Under the pieces are notes generated by a model that was not told the origin of the DNA, searched no databases, and saw only the letters and a program-made list of their open reading frames with translations. DNA of 43,016 nucleotides from Paludibacteraceae bacterium (GTDB lineage: Bacteria > Bacteroidota > Bacteroidia > Bacteroidales > Paludibacteraceae), in contig JAFRNH010000049.1 of the NCBI GenBank assembly GCA_017430235.1, positions 1 through 43,016 on the forward strand, written 5' to 3'. Below are positions 8,248-17,467 of the stretch, piece after piece; the stretch's first letter is position 1, and each line of letters begins with the position of its first letter. Position numbers and translations under genes: made by a program.

Positions 8248-8631
8248 ATGAAGGAGATATTTCAGTTAGAATATGTATTAGGGAAAGTTTCCCAAAACGT
8301 TTTATGGAATGCACTAAGCACGTCGGACGGGTTGGCATGCTGGTTTGCAGATAAAGTAGAGGAAAAAGAGAATATTTTCACATTTCATTGGGGGAGAAGC
8401 GAACAAAGTGCACAAATGCTTTTAAGCAAAGCGAACAGTCACGTTAGATATCGCTGGGAAGATGAAGAAGACAATCGTTGTTATTTCGAAATGAGAATAA
8501 GCGTTTCTGAAATTTCAGAAGATGTAACACTAACCATAACAGATTTCAGTGAGTCGAGCGACGACCTTAAAGATTTAACCGACTGGTGGAATATACAAAT
8601 CGATCAACTTCAAAAAGCTCTCGGAATGTAG
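8248..8631 (+). CDS. START-like (SRPBCC) domain protein
   Basis: 127 residues from the ATG at 8248; a GTG two codons earlier is possible. The whole protein looks like one SRPBCC/AHSA1-type helix-grip domain: an N-terminal strand (FQLEYVLGKVSQNVLWNALS), DGLACWFADKV, strand FTFHWG, and a long C-terminal helix (LTDWWNIQIDQLQKAL). Such domains bind hydrophobic ligands or assist Hsp90-type chaperones; the ligand is unknown. The gene is preceded by about 210 bases without a coding region, purine- and A-rich, with a weak -7-like TATCTTGC at 8065-8072. The LptF/G gene follows with its own promoter. Confidence 0.75.
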   Translation: MKEIFQLEYVLGKVSQNVLWNALSTSDGLACWFADKVEEKENIFTFHWGRSEQSAQMLLSKANSHVRYRWEDEEDNRCYFEMRISVSEISEDVTLTITDFSESSDDLKDLTDWWNIQIDQLQKALGM

Positions 8632-8651
8632 GTAAAACAAAGTAAAATCAT

Positions 8652-8659
8652 TAACTTTG
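8652..8659 (+). promoter_or_regulatory. -7 promoter box for the LptF/G-ribBA pair
   Basis: TAACTTTG, a match to TAnnTTTG, 21 bases before the ATG at 8681. Confidence 0.6.
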
Positions 8660-8680
8660 TACCGATTTTTGTAAAAAGAG

Positions 8681-10153
8681 ATGCATATCAAACGATTATA
8701 TTCCTATTTGATAAAAAGTTATTTGGGAACATTTATTGCAACGTTCCTTGTATGCCTTTTTATCGTTCTCATGCAATTTCTTTGGAAATATGTAGACGAA
8801 ATGGTAGGAAAAGGATTAAGCATTTCCGTCTTAGCTGAATTCTTTTTTTATGCTGCTTTGTCATTGGTTTCCATGGCCTTACCACTGGCCATTCTTTTGT
8901 CATCGCTCATCACATTCGGTAATTTAGGAGAAAAATTGGAGTTGCTTGCCATGAAAGCAGCAGGCATCTCGTTGTTTCGCATTATGCGTCCATACATCAT
9001 CTTCATCTCCATCATTAGTGTTGGCGCATTCTTCTACTCGAACATGGCCATGCCTAAGATTCAAACAAAACTATGGACGCTACTCTATTCCATGAGACAA
9101 AAATCGCCCGAGGTGGAGATCCCAGAAGGTTCTTTCTATCAAGGGATTGACGGTTATCACATATATGTAAGAGAAAAGGACAAGGAGACAAAACTGCTCA
9201 AAGACATCATGATATATGATTTCACAAATGGATTTGATAATTCAGTCGTTTTAGCAGCTGATTCTGGTCGACTCCGTGTCGCAAGTGACAAAAACAGTCT
9301 GTTATTGTCCCTTTACTCAGGAGAATCCTTTGAAAATCTAAAAAATCAGAATCATTCAGGCAAAAACGTACCTTACAGAAGAGAGACCTATTCCTACAAA
9401 GAGATTTTAATTGAATTCGACGCCAACTTCAACAAAGTGGACGAATCCATCATGTCCAACCGATACTTGGGAAAAGATCTGAACGAACTATCCGTAGCTA
9501 TGGACTCCATGGCATACCACCGAGACAGTATGAATCAAGCCTATTACGTACTATACAAAAATCACTTTTTCGACAGAGGCTTGCTAAGCACACCAAGCAT
9601 ATACACAACCGACACTGTCAAAAACTACGCCGTATATAATTTGGATAAGATTCTGTCCAAACATCCTCTCTCTGTTCAAATAGAGATGATCAACCGGGCG
9701 GAAACACAAATAAGCAGAATGCAAATGGATCTTCCTTTCATCCACAGTGTAGTGGAAGGAGACGACAGGAGAATTCACAGATTTGACATTGAACGTCATA
9801 GAAAGTTCACATTATCACTGGCTTGTCTGATTTTCTTCTTTATCGGAGCACCATTGGGCGCCATCATTCGAAAAGGAGGATTAGGATTCCCAGTGGTTAT
9901 ATCCGTCATCCTTTTCATCATCTATTACATTATTGACAATGCCGGTTACAAGATGGCGAGAGAAGGCGTATGGTTCGTATGGGAAGGAATCTGGCTTAGT
10001 TCATTCGTTCTATTTCCACTGGGTATGTTCTTAACCTACATGGCGGCAACAGACAGAACAATGAACATCTCTTCATTTACATCGTTCTTGAAGAAATACA
10101 TCATACCTAAAAAGAATAAAAAAAATCTAAATATACAAAATACAAATGACTGA
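8681..10153 (+). CDS. LptF/LptG (YjgP/YjgQ) family permease
   Basis: 490-residue inner-membrane protein of the lipopolysaccharide transport system, which with the LptB ATPase extracts LPS from the inner membrane. Two N-terminal membrane helices (about residues 15-35 and 52-75) are followed by a third near 100-120, a large periplasmic beta-jellyroll region (about 135-370), and three C-terminal helices ([52 protein letters not shown]). That order is typical of the family. Longer than E. coli LptF because of an extended periplasmic part, as common in Bacteroidota. Its last codons overlap the start of ribBA. Confidence 0.9.
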   Translation: MHIKRLYSYLIKSYLGTFIATFLVCLFIVLMQFLWKYVDEMVGKGLSISVLAEFFFYAALSLVSMALPLAILLSSLITFGNLGEKLELLAMKAAGISLFRIMRPYIIFISIISVGAFFYSNMAMPKIQTKLWTLLYSMRQKSPEVEIPEGSFYQGIDGYHIYVREKDKETKLLKDIMIYDFTNGFDNSVVLAADSGRLRVASDKNSLLLSLYSGESFENLKNQNHSGKNVPYRRETYSYKEILIEFDANFNKVDESIMSNRYLGKDLNELSVAMDSMAYHRDSMNQAYYVLYKNHFFDRGLLSTPSIYTTDTVKNYAVYNLDKILSKHPLSVQIEMINRAETQISRMQMDLPFIHSVVEGDDRRIHRFDIERHRKFTLSLACLIFFFIGAPLGAIIRKGGLGFPVVISVILFIIYYIIDNAGYKMAREGVWFVWEGIWLSSFVLFPLGMFLTYMAATDRTMNISSFTSFLKKYIIPKKNKKNLNIQNTND

Positions 10154-11354
10154 CTATAAATTAAATAGCATAGAGGAGGCCATTGCAGATTTTAAGCAAG
10201 GAAAATTCCTCATCGTAGTTGATGATGAAGACAGGGAAAACGAAGGAGACTTCATCACCTCAGCAGAATTAATCACAGAAGAAAAAGTAAACTTCATGCT
10301 AAAAGAAGGGCGCGGTGTATTGTGCGTACCTGTCACTATATCTCGTTGTGAAACATTAAAGTTGGAGAAACAAGTGATGAATAACACCTCCATGCTTGGA
10401 ACTCCATTCACAGTGACGGTCGACAAACTAGAAGGCTGTACTACAGGCGTTTCCACTCACGACCGAGCAGAAACCATAAGAGCATTGGCCGACCCAAAAT
10501 CTACATCTGATACATTTGGACGTCCGGGTCACATCAACCCACTATATGCACAAGAGAAAGGGGTACTACGTCGTGCAGGGCACACCGAAGCCGCTGTCGA
10601 TTTAGCCCGATTAGCAGGATTACAACCCGTTGCCGCTCTCATTGAGATCATGAATGAGGATGGTACAATGGCCCGTATGCCACAATTGATGGAAAAAGCA
10701 AAACAATTTGGCATCAAAATAATCACAATCAAAGACTTAATCGCCTACAGGATAAAGACCGAATCATTAATCGAGAAAGGAGAAACGGTTCACTTACCAA
10801 CAAAATTTGGTGATTTCATGCTCACTCCATTCAGACAAAAATCCAACGGGCAAGAGCACATCGTCCTAACCAAAGGATCATGGGAAAAAGATGAGCCTAT
10901 ATTAGTTCGCGTGCACTCATCATGTGCAACAGGAGACATCTTTGGATCTCTTCGCTGTGAATGTGGAGAACAATTGGAAGAGGCTATGAGACGTATCGAA
11001 TCAGAAGGCAAAGGAGTGCTTGTCTATATGAATCAAGAAGGAAGAGGAATCGGACTGATGAACAAAATAAAAGCATACAAACTGCAGGAAAATGGCTATG
11101 ACACAGTTGATGCCAATGTCCATTTGGGATTCCAACCAGATGAACGTGACTATGGTGTCGGAGCTCAGATTCTTAGAGAGTTAGGTGTTACAAAAATGCG
11201 ATTGATGACCAACAATCCTACCAAACGAATTGGTTTGGAAAGTTACGGACTAGAGATCACAGAAAATGTTCCAATCGAGATAACACCTAACAAATACAAC
11301 ATGTCATACATTCGAACCAAAAAGGAGAGAATGGGACATAACCTTCATCTGTAA
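10146..11354 (+). CDS. ribBA: RibBA: 3,4-dihydroxy-2-butanone-4-phosphate synthase / GTP cyclohydrolase II
   Basis: 402 residues with both early riboflavin enzymes in one chain. The N-terminal RibB half (1 to ~205) has [21 protein letters not shown] and GRPGHINPL, the Mg2+ and substrate signatures. The C-terminal RibA half (~206-402) has the zinc cysteines C260, C271 and C273 in [17 protein letters not shown] and the EGRGIGL loop. Together they make the two precursors that lumazine synthase combines. The start overlaps the end of the LPS permease gene by 8 bases, so no separate leader and no FMN riboswitch is possible immediately upstream. No clear terminator follows. Confidence 0.97.
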   Translation: MTDYKLNSIEEAIADFKQGKFLIVVDDEDRENEGDFITSAELITEEKVNFMLKEGRGVLCVPVTISRCETLKLEKQVMNNTSMLGTPFTVTVDKLEGCTTGVSTHDRAETIRALADPKSTSDTFGRPGHINPLYAQEKGVLRRAGHTEAAVDLARLAGLQPVAALIEIMNEDGTMARMPQLMEKAKQFGIKIITIKDLIAYRIKTESLIEKGETVHLPTKFGDFMLTPFRQKSNGQEHIVLTKGSWEKDEPILVRVHSSCATGDIFGSLRCECGEQLEEAMRRIESEGKGVLVYMNQEGRGIGLMNKIKAYKLQENGYDTVDANVHLGFQPDERDYGVGAQILRELGVTKMRLMTNNPTKRIGLESYGLEITENVPIEITPNKYNMSYIRTKKERMGHNLHL

Positions 11355-11418
11355 GCACATTTTTGTTCCATTTGTCCAGACATGATGTATAAATAATTGA
11401 TTTTTTTTCGTTTTTAAA

Positions 11419-11448
11419 TTGTTTTTAAGATTATCAACGCTATTTTTG
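11419..11448 (+). promoter_or_regulatory. promoter for exbB-exbD-tonB
   Basis: -7 box TATTTTTG at 11441-11448 with a partial -33 element (TTG at 11419-11421) 19 bases upstream. The exbB ATG is 25 bases further on. Confidence 0.6.
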
Positions 11449-11472
11449 TAGTAATAAAATAAAGAAATAACA

Positions 11473-12135
11473 ATGGTACTATTACAAGCAGCAGAGGCAG
11501 AAGTGGAAGTAGCAAGCCTCAACCTATTTGACATGGCAACAAGAGGTGGATGGATCATGATTCCCCTATTATTGCTTTGCGTCATAGCCGTATACATTTT
11601 CGTCGAGCGGCTTATCGTCATTCGTAAGGCAGCTGAAAAAGACCGTTCTTTCATGGACAAAATCAAGGATTACATCAATGAAGGAAAGATAGAGGCAGCT
11701 CTTACATTGTGTAAAAACACAGACACTCCTTACTCTCGCATGATTGAGAAGGGCATCACCCGTTTAGGTCGCCCAATGAATGATGTGATGGTTGCAATTG
11801 AAAACGTAGGAAACATTGAAGTTGGTAAGTTGGAACGAGGACTATCACTTCTTGCCACAATCGCAGGAGGAGGGCCAATGATTGGATTCTTAGGAACCGT
11901 CACAGGTATGATCCAAGCCTTCTTTAACATGGCCAATGCCGGCAACAACGTAGATGTCACTTCATTGGCAGATGGAATCTATACAGCTATGGTTACCACC
12001 GTAGCCGGTTTGATTGTTGGTATCGTCGCCTTCTTTGCCTACAACTATCTTACTTCCAAAGTCGACACAGTTGTCAACAACATGGAAGCTCGTACCGTAG
12101 AATTTATGGACATTCTTAACGAACCCGCTAACTAA
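11473..12135 (+). CDS. exbB: ExbB/MotA/TolQ-type proton channel subunit
   Basis: 220-residue inner-membrane protein that forms the proton-conducting pentamer driving TonB. Three helices are visible: GGWIMIPLLLLCVIAVYIFVE (about residues 22-44, given in two parts GGWIMIPLLLL and CVIAVYIFVE), LLATIAGGGPMIGFLGTVTGM near 120-140, and a third, TAMVTTVAGLIVGIVAFFAYN, near 165-190. The GTVTGM and MVTTVAGLIVG signatures are those of the MotA/TolQ/ExbB family. It heads a tight gene set with exbD (21 bases later) and tonB. Confidence 0.93.
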   Translation: MVLLQAAEAEVEVASLNLFDMATRGGWIMIPLLLLCVIAVYIFVERLIVIRKAAEKDRSFMDKIKDYINEGKIEAALTLCKNTDTPYSRMIEKGITRLGRPMNDVMVAIENVGNIEVGKLERGLSLLATIAGGGPMIGFLGTVTGMIQAFFNMANAGNNVDVTSLADGIYTAMVTTVAGLIVGIVAFFAYNYLTSKVDTVVNNMEARTVEFMDILNEPAN

Positions 12136-12156
12136 GCGATAAAACGAGGGGAAACA

Positions 12157-12570
12157 ATGGCACTAAAAAGAAGAAATAAAGCAGAGGCAGGCTTCAACAT
12201 GTCGTCCATGACCGACATCATCTTCCTGCTACTTATATTCTTTATGCTTACATCCACAGTGGTTCATCCCAATGCTATCAAACTGATGTTGCCACAAAGC
12301 TCAGAACAAACATCAGCCAAACCATTGACTCGTGTAACCATAGACAAAGAGTTGAACTATTATGTAGCATTTGGAAAAGACAGTGAAAGAAATGTCTCAT
12401 TTGACGAAATAGAGCCATTTTTACTTCAGATCGTTAGCGAGGAGCCAGAGATGTATGTAGCTCTTTATGCAGATGAATCCATTCCTTATGGAGAAGTAGT
12501 TAAAGTACTTAACATTGCAAACAAGAACAAATTCAAATTAGTCATTGCCACACGGCCAATGGATAAATGA
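12157..12570 (+). CDS. exbD: ExbD/TolR-type subunit
   Basis: 137 residues: a short basic cytoplasmic N-terminus, one membrane helix (MTDIIFLLLIFFMLTST) with the conserved proton-path aspartate in SSMTDIIFLLLIF, and a small periplasmic domain. Works with ExbB in the TonB energy complex. It lies between exbB and tonB and its stop is 9 bases from the tonB start. Confidence 0.93.
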   Translation: MALKRRNKAEAGFNMSSMTDIIFLLLIFFMLTSTVVHPNAIKLMLPQSSEQTSAKPLTRVTIDKELNYYVAFGKDSERNVSFDEIEPFLLQIVSEEPEMYVALYADESIPYGEVVKVLNIANKNKFKLVIATRPMDK

Positions 12571-12579
12571 TTTTAGTTG

Positions 12580-13458
12580 ATGGAGAGATTCAAAAAAACA
12601 CAAATAATAGCAGCGATTGTGACAATATTACTCCACCTAGGAGTTTTATTACTATTGCTCAACATATACCTTAAACGAGAGATTCCTCAAGACGAGGAAG
12701 GCTTGGAGGTAATGTTTGGCATGTCCGATAATGGCGGCAACGATTATTTTGAGCCTACTCCCGCAGAAGAGATAGCAGAACAATTGGCAGAGCCAACACC
12801 TCCCGAACAATCAGTAACGCCTAGTGACGAAGCATACCAAACGCAAGACATCGAGGAATCCGTACAGATGAAAAAAGAAAAAACGGAGGAGGAACTGAAA
12901 AAAGAAAAAGAACTCGCAGAAAAGAGAAGAATCGAAAAGCAAAAGCAATTGGAGGAACAACGTCGCATTGCTGAAGAAAAGAGGAAAAAAGACGCAGAAA
13001 AAAGACGTCAAGATAGTATTCGCAACGCAATTGCCAAAAGGACAAATGTGTTTGGCAACGGTGGCGGAGGTTCTGGAATAGAAAATAACACACAAGGCAC
13101 AGGAGGCAACTCGTCTGGTTCCAAAGGTAACCCATTTGGAAGCAACACCTCAACCAACACAGAAGGAAATTCAGGATCAGGAAACAATAATTCTGTATCT
13201 TTGGCAGGACGATCTGTGAAAGGTGCTATCGTTAGACCTTCCTACTCCGATCAGGTAGAGGGAAAAGTGATTGTAAGCATCACTGTTGATAAAGACGGAA
13301 ATGTAATCGAAGCCCACCACGTACCAGGGGGAACAACAGTCGATAACGCTTCCGTTATAAATGCCGCAGTAGCTGCTGCCAAGAAGACCAAATTCACTCC
13401 TTCTAAAGATGAGAAGAACCAAGTTGGTCGCATAACATACGATTTACAATTAAAATAA
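12580..13458 (+). CDS. tonB: TonB-family energy transducer
   Basis: 292 residues from the ATG at 12580 (a TTG one codon earlier is less likely). One N-terminal membrane anchor (IIAAIVTILLHLGVLLLLL) is followed by an acidic/proline part, a highly charged Lys/Glu/Arg-rich segment of about 60 residues (predicted long helix), a Gly/Asn/Ser linker, and a C-terminal TonB domain (VKGAIVRPSYSDQVEGKV, then ITVDKDGNVIEAHHVPGGTT, then AAKKTKFTPS). The long charged helix resembles TolA, so a Tol-type role cannot be excluded. The gene links ExbBD to outer-membrane receptors. Confidence 0.85.
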   Translation: MERFKKTQIIAAIVTILLHLGVLLLLLNIYLKREIPQDEEGLEVMFGMSDNGGNDYFEPTPAEEIAEQLAEPTPPEQSVTPSDEAYQTQDIEESVQMKKEKTEEELKKEKELAEKRRIEKQKQLEEQRRIAEEKRKKDAEKRRQDSIRNAIAKRTNVFGNGGGGSGIENNTQGTGGNSSGSKGNPFGSNTSTNTEGNSGSGNNNSVSLAGRSVKGAIVRPSYSDQVEGKVIVSITVDKDGNVIEAHHVPGGTTVDNASVINAAVAAAKKTKFTPSKDEKNQVGRITYDLQLK

Positions 13459-13469
13459 AATAAACAGAT

Positions 13470-14015
13470 ATGATATACGCATTTTTTGCCAACGGATTTG
13501 AAGAAACAGAAGCCATCGCTCCCATCGATATCATTCGAAGAGCAGGACTTGATGTCAAACTTATCTCAGTCACAAATGAACTAATGGTGACTGGTTCACA
13601 TGGTATAACCATTAAGACAGAAGCCCTATTCAGCGAAACTGATTTTTCTGACGCAGAACTGCTCCTTTTACCTGGTGGTATGCCTGGCACAAAAAACCTT
13701 GATGCTCACGCAGGTCTTTGCGAACTGTTGCAAGACTCCGCTGAACAAGGAATTAAACTGGCTGCTATTTGTGCAGCTCCGTCTGTCTTCGGAAATCTTG
13801 GTTTGTTAAATGGTGAAAAAGCAACATGCTACCCAGGCTTCGAAGAACACCTAATCGGAGCAGAAGTAAGCACCGAAAATGTTGTGGTCTCCTCCAATCA
13901 GTTCATCACCTCCAGAGGTGCGGGTACTGCTATGGAATTTGGTTTAAAAATAGTTGAAGTCATGAAAGGCGCTAAAATAGCTGAAGAATTAGCCGCCGCC
14001 ATCATATATAGATGA
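13470..14015 (+). CDS. DJ-1/PfpI family protein (YajL-like)
   Basis: 181 residues. The reactive cysteine is C101 in AAICAAPSVFG at the nucleophile elbow, and the acidic partner lies in NGFEETEAI near residues 9-15, as in DJ-1/YajL. LLLPGGMPGTKNL and SRGAGTAMEFGLKIV are further family motifs. Members act as covalent chaperones, deglycases or stress-response proteins; the activity is disputed for the family. Starts 11 bases after tonB, so probably in the same transcript. The older name ThiJ does not imply thiamine synthesis. Confidence 0.92.
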   Translation: MIYAFFANGFEETEAIAPIDIIRRAGLDVKLISVTNELMVTGSHGITIKTEALFSETDFSDAELLLLPGGMPGTKNLDAHAGLCELLQDSAEQGIKLAAICAAPSVFGNLGLLNGEKATCYPGFEEHLIGAEVSTENVVVSSNQFITSRGAGTAMEFGLKIVEVMKGAKIAEELAAAIIYR

Positions 14016-14033
14016 GTTCTATAAATAACGATT

Positions 14034-14585
14034 ATGAATAAAATTTTATTTTTTATTTCTCTTTCTCTAATTTTCTTTGTAACATTGCCATCTTGTCTTG
14101 AAGATGATCAATACGGAGAAGGGTTGGAAGTGTTCGGCAAAGGAGACAACCGCCGAGCTATCATTCATAATGATGAAGAGGAGGAAGAAGAGGAGGAGCC
14201 CATAAATCCTGATACAACTGCAACGTTTGATTTCACAACACTATCAGGTACTTACGAAGGTGATCTTCTTATTGAAGATGGAGCATCTCCTCTCCCCGTA
14301 ACAGTTGTAGCAAACCCAAACAAGACATTCGACTTAGCACTATATAATGCAGTAGTAGATGGTATGGAACTGGGCGATTTAATCTTTGAAGGCATTCCTG
14401 CTAAAAAAGATAATCAGTCATGGAAATTCAACGTAAGCCGTAATGTTGAACTTTTAGGAGGAACCATTCAAGCTGACGTTGACGTAAATGGAGTTGTGAC
14501 AGAAAAAGGTGATTTGTCCTTCGTAGTTGCCATCGTTACACCTCCTATTGAATTAACTTATAAAGGGAAGAAACAGAAAAATTAA
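14034..14585 (+). CDS. lipoprotein with calycin-like domain
   Basis: 183 residues. The N-terminus is a lipoprotein signal (hydrophobic run then LPSC at the lipobox) with acidic residues directly after the cysteine, an export signal type used for surface lipoproteins in Bacteroidota. A run of eight glutamates (EEEEEEEEP) precedes a domain starting FDFTTLSGTYEGDLLI, which fits the calycin-like beta-barrel lipoproteins of this group. Function and ligand are unknown. It follows the DJ-1 gene by 18 bases and the next lipoprotein by a similar gap, so these belong to the exbB unit or a sub-operon. Confidence 0.75.
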   Translation: MNKILFFISLSLIFFVTLPSCLEDDQYGEGLEVFGKGDNRRAIIHNDEEEEEEEEPINPDTTATFDFTTLSGTYEGDLLIEDGASPLPVTVVANPNKTFDLALYNAVVDGMELGDLIFEGIPAKKDNQSWKFNVSRNVELLGGTIQADVDVNGVVTEKGDLSFVVAIVTPPIELTYKGKKQKN

Positions 14586-14603
14586 CATTAAAAAGAAGAC
14601 GAT

Positions 14604-15296
14604 ATGAAAAACATTAAATTTTATGTATGGGCACTGTTAATCGGTGCAATGTCATTATCGTTCAACGCATGTAACGACGACGACGAAAATGAAAACACCT
14701 CAAATGAAATGAAGGGTGGAAACATTGTTGGTACTTGGGTGTACAATGAGAATCAAAGCAAAAACACAATTAATGGACAAAATGCAGAAAACTACATTTC
14801 CCAATTAATTGGAGGTATGGGAAACAATGAAAACGAAGCAATTGATGACACTTTCCCAAATCCTTTCGAAGGCATGGATCTTGACAAAATCAACGAAAAG
14901 ATTTTAGCTGAAGACACTATCACCTTCAAAGAAAATGGAGAATTCATTGCAGGAAGTGAGGCTTCTGGTACATACGAAACAAACGGAAACGAACTTTCTC
15001 TATCCTACACAGCTGAAGATGGAACTGAAATCACTATTAAAAAAGGTGCTGACTACAGTAAACTTATCCAAGAGAAATCTGGACTTCCTGCAGAAGCTCT
15101 TTCTTTAGAGATCAATTCAATTCAGTACAATGTCATTGGTAAAACTTTAGCCATCAAAGCTATTATGGTTGCTACATACGACTTGTCTGCTATCTTGGAT
15201 GAAGAATTATTACAAGAAGCTGCTAACAACGGTGTAAGTTTGGGTAAAACCACTCTTAATATCGAAAGCACATCAGTTTTCAACCTCGTGGAATAA
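14604..15296 (+). CDS. lipocalin-like lipoprotein (DUF4923-like)
   Basis: 230 residues with a lipoprotein signal (LSFNAC) followed at once by NDDDENEN, an acidic export signal. The rest begins GGNIVGTWVYNEN and contains ITFKENGEFIAGSEASGTYE and a strand-rich C-terminus, as in Bacteroidales lipocalin-like surface lipoproteins. No catalytic motif. It is the last gene before a strong terminator, so the unit from exbB may end here. The role is unknown; the proximity to TonB genes is suggestive only. Confidence 0.75.
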   Translation: MKNIKFYVWALLIGAMSLSFNACNDDDENENTSNEMKGGNIVGTWVYNENQSKNTINGQNAENYISQLIGGMGNNENEAIDDTFPNPFEGMDLDKINEKILAEDTITFKENGEFIAGSEASGTYETNGNELSLSYTAEDGTEITIKKGADYSKLIQEKSGLPAEALSLEINSIQYNVIGKTLAIKAIMVATYDLSAILDEELLQEAANNGVSLGKTTLNIESTSVFNLVE

Positions 15297-15319
15297 TACC
15301 TTAGCTTTATAATTATTTG

Positions 15320-15352
15320 AAAGCGAGCTCATTGCGGGCTCGCTTTTGTTTT
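15320..15352 (+). terminator. Rho-independent terminator
   Basis: AAAGCGAGC (15320-15328) pairs with GCTCGCTTT (15338-15346) around a 9-base loop, followed by a T-rich stretch. Ends the exbB-to-lipoprotein unit. Confidence 0.9.
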
Positions 15353-15366
15353 TTATATATTTTTAA

Positions 15367-15380
15367 GTTGTTGTAACAAC
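15367..15380. promoter_or_regulatory. candidate MarR operator 1 (GTTGT-N4-ACAAC)
   Basis: GTTGTTGTAACAAC, a 14-base inverted repeat with perfect 5-base arms. The same arms and spacing recur exactly 52 bases downstream (15419), immediately before the marR -7 box. Confidence 0.6.
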
Positions 15381-15418
15381 AAATTTAAGGTTATTTAACA
15401 AAAAAAGTGAGGATCAAT

Positions 15419-15432
15419 GTTGTCAGAACAAC
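15419..15432. promoter_or_regulatory. candidate MarR operator 2 (GTTGT-N4-ACAAC)
   Basis: GTTGTCAGAACAAC, same arms as operator 1, abutting the -7 box at 15433-15440. A bound dimer would block RNA polymerase, which fits autorepression. Confidence 0.6.
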
Positions 15433-15440
15433 TAACTTTG
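15433..15440 (+). promoter_or_regulatory. -7 promoter box for the marR efflux operon
   Basis: TAACTTTG, a match to TAnnTTTG, 38 bases before the marR start. A candidate operator touches its upstream edge. Confidence 0.6.
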
Positions 15441-15475
15441 TATCATGAAAAAAAACAAATAAAATCACATAAATT

Positions 15476-15943
15476 ATGAAAGAAAAATGGTCAGAAGAAG
15501 TTTGGACGGACGATATTGAACTTGCATTCGCCGTCATAAGCGGAAAAGTCAGCAATGCCATCAATCGAGTAATGATTAGGCAATTCCGCAACGATGAAAT
15601 CGACATGACACCTGAACAATGGTTAGTAATGACATGTCTTTGGCACAAAGTGGTGGGTGAACGCCCGACGCAAAACATGATTGCTCAGGCAACATTTAAA
15701 GATAGGCCGAGCATAACCAGACTCCTTAGGAATTTAGAGCGTCAAGAGCTAATCGTCAGATCTGAAAAAGATGGAGACAAGAGAGCCAACTACGTGATGC
15801 TAACAGAGAAAGGGAAAGCTTTGCACGAGAAAGTAAAAAATGTGACTGTCAAAGGTCTTGAATCTGTTTTTTATGGATTTTCAGAAGATGAAGTTAAAAC
15901 AGCCATTAACTTACTAGGAAGAGTATTCGCTAATTTACAATAA
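15476..15943 (+). CDS. MarR-family transcriptional regulator
   Basis: 155 residues with a winged helix-turn-helix: TPEQWLVMTCLW, QNMIAQATFKDRPSITRLLRNLER (recognition helix around KDRPSITRLLRNLE), and the wing VRSEKDGDKRANYVMLTEKG with the conserved DxR. Long N- and C-terminal helices form the dimer interface. It is the first gene of an efflux set and its stop overlaps the next ATG, so it most likely represses its own operon and responds to a small compound. Two matching inverted repeats in front of the gene are the likely binding sites. Confidence 0.92.
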   Translation: MKEKWSEEVWTDDIELAFAVISGKVSNAINRVMIRQFRNDEIDMTPEQWLVMTCLWHKVVGERPTQNMIAQATFKDRPSITRLLRNLERQELIVRSEKDGDKRANYVMLTEKGKALHEKVKNVTVKGLESVFYGFSEDEVKTAINLLGRVFANLQ

Positions 15944-15963
15944 TGATAAAAAACTATCAAACC

Positions 15964-17442
15964 ATGAAAAAGATTGTTTTTATTATTGGAAGTTTGCTAT
16001 GGACAGCTCTTTTATCGGCTCAGAATGTATACACATTGGAAGAATGCCGACAAATGGCTTTAAACAACAACAAATCCAACAAAATTGCACAAGCAGAAAG
16101 CGAGAAAGCTGAATACGAGCGCAAAGCCGCATTTACAAAATACTTTCCTGATTTATCTATCAAAGGAGCATATATCCGTAACAGCGATGAATTGCAACTC
16201 ATCTCAGAAGATCAATTTCTTCCTATCGGAACGGTGAACAATGGAAGTTTTTCGCTTACACCTGACCAAGTCAAAAACAACTGGACAATAATAGGCGGAC
16301 AACCTGTTCCTTTGGATGCCAACGGTGTTCCTTTCGACCCAAAGAAAAATCCCGAGAAACTGCAATGGAAACAGTACACCACGATCCCCGCAGATCAGCT
16401 GACGTACGACACGAGAAACATATATGTTGCATCCCTTAATCTGACGCAACCCGTCTTCATGGGTGGTAAGATTATCGCTTACAACAAGATTTGCAAACTG
16501 AAGAAAGAGTTGGCCAACAGTAAGCTCAACACACTTCAAGAAGAAATCATTGTAGACATTGATGAAACATATTGGCAAATCGTTTCATTATCAAGCAAGA
16601 AAAAAGCTGTGGAAGGACTCATCGCTCTTCTTGATAAAATGGAAAATGACGTGACTGCACTCATTGAAACGGGAATGGCTACCAAGACAGACAAGTTATC
16701 TGTTTCCGTCAAGAAAAATGAAGCAGAAATGGCACTCTTTAAAATCGACAATGGTATTCATCTTTCTAAAATGTTACTAGCTCAATATTGTGGAATTCCA
16801 CTCAACGAAGAATTTTCTCTCAAAGACGAAAATGACGAATCGTTGGAATTGGGTATCATAGAACCAATCTCCATAGAGGATATTTACACAAAGCGAAGCG
16901 AAATCAAAAGTCTGGACCTTGCAACTAAAATATATAAACAGAAAGAGAACATTGAACGAGCTAAACTGATGCCTTCCATTGCGTTAATCGGTACATACGC
17001 CGGCACCAATCCAAGTTTCAAAAACGGATTTGACACCAAATTCGAATTTGATTGGCATGTGGGTGTTACGGTAAACATACCGCTACTCCATTGGGGCGAA
17101 AACATCTTCACTTTAAAAGCTGCCAAGTGCGAAACTGCAATGGCTCAATACAAGGAAGATGACATCAAAGAGAAGATTGAGCTTCAAGTAAAACAGAGCG
17201 AATTCAAACATTCTGAAGCACTTCGCAAACTTGAAATTTCCAACAGAAACTTTGCAAAAGCTGAAGAGAACTTAAAACAAGCAACAGTTGGATTTGAAGA
17301 GGGTGTCGTGCCAGCCTCCAATCTTATGGAAGCACAAACAGCATGGTTATCTGCTAAATCTAATGTAATTGAGGCAGCCATTGAAGCTAAGGTGAGCGAG
17401 ATCAATTACAAAAAGGCAACAGGTACACTTTTAAAAGAATAA
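15964..17442 (+). CDS. TolC-family outer-membrane efflux protein
   Basis: 492 residues from the ATG at 15964, which gives a normal signal peptide (MKKIVFIIGSLLWTALLSAQ); an ATG at 15943 overlapping the marR stop would add seven residues before it. Two OEP repeats with long helices are seen (NVYTLEECRQMALNNN..., and a second starting near EPISIEDIYTKRSEIKSLDL). The closing part includes VGFEEGVVPASNLMEAQTAWLSAK in two adjoining parts, typical for TolC relatives. It forms the outer-membrane duct of the tripartite exporter encoded by the next three genes. Confidence 0.93.
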   Translation: MKKIVFIIGSLLWTALLSAQNVYTLEECRQMALNNNKSNKIAQAESEKAEYERKAAFTKYFPDLSIKGAYIRNSDELQLISEDQFLPIGTVNNGSFSLTPDQVKNNWTIIGGQPVPLDANGVPFDPKKNPEKLQWKQYTTIPADQLTYDTRNIYVASLNLTQPVFMGGKIIAYNKICKLKKELANSKLNTLQEEIIVDIDETYWQIVSLSSKKKAVEGLIALLDKMENDVTALIETGMATKTDKLSVSVKKNEAEMALFKIDNGIHLSKMLLAQYCGIPLNEEFSLKDENDESLELGIIEPISIEDIYTKRSEIKSLDLATKIYKQKENIERAKLMPSIALIGTYAGTNPSFKNGFDTKFEFDWHVGVTVNIPLLHWGENIFTLKAAKCETAMAQYKEDDIKEKIELQVKQSEFKHSEALRKLEISNRNFAKAEENLKQATVGFEEGVVPASNLMEAQTAWLSAKSNVIEAAIEAKVSEINYKKATGTLLKE

Positions 17443-17467
17443 AAAAACACAAACATGAATCGTGGAT

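Noticed and set aside
10100-10150. FMN riboswitch before ribBA
   Set aside because: ribBA starts inside the end of the permease gene, leaving no room for a riboswitch.
12811-13153. Two Phe/Leu-rich minus-strand frames inside tonB
   Set aside because: They are mirror products of the Lys/Glu-rich tonB segment (AAA/GAA codons read backwards as TTT/TTC).
15367-15382. TTGTTGTAACAACAA read as a terminator stem
   Set aside because: The spacer is one to four bases, too short for an RNA hairpin loop, there is no T-run, and the strong terminator is 20 bases upstream; a protein site fits better.
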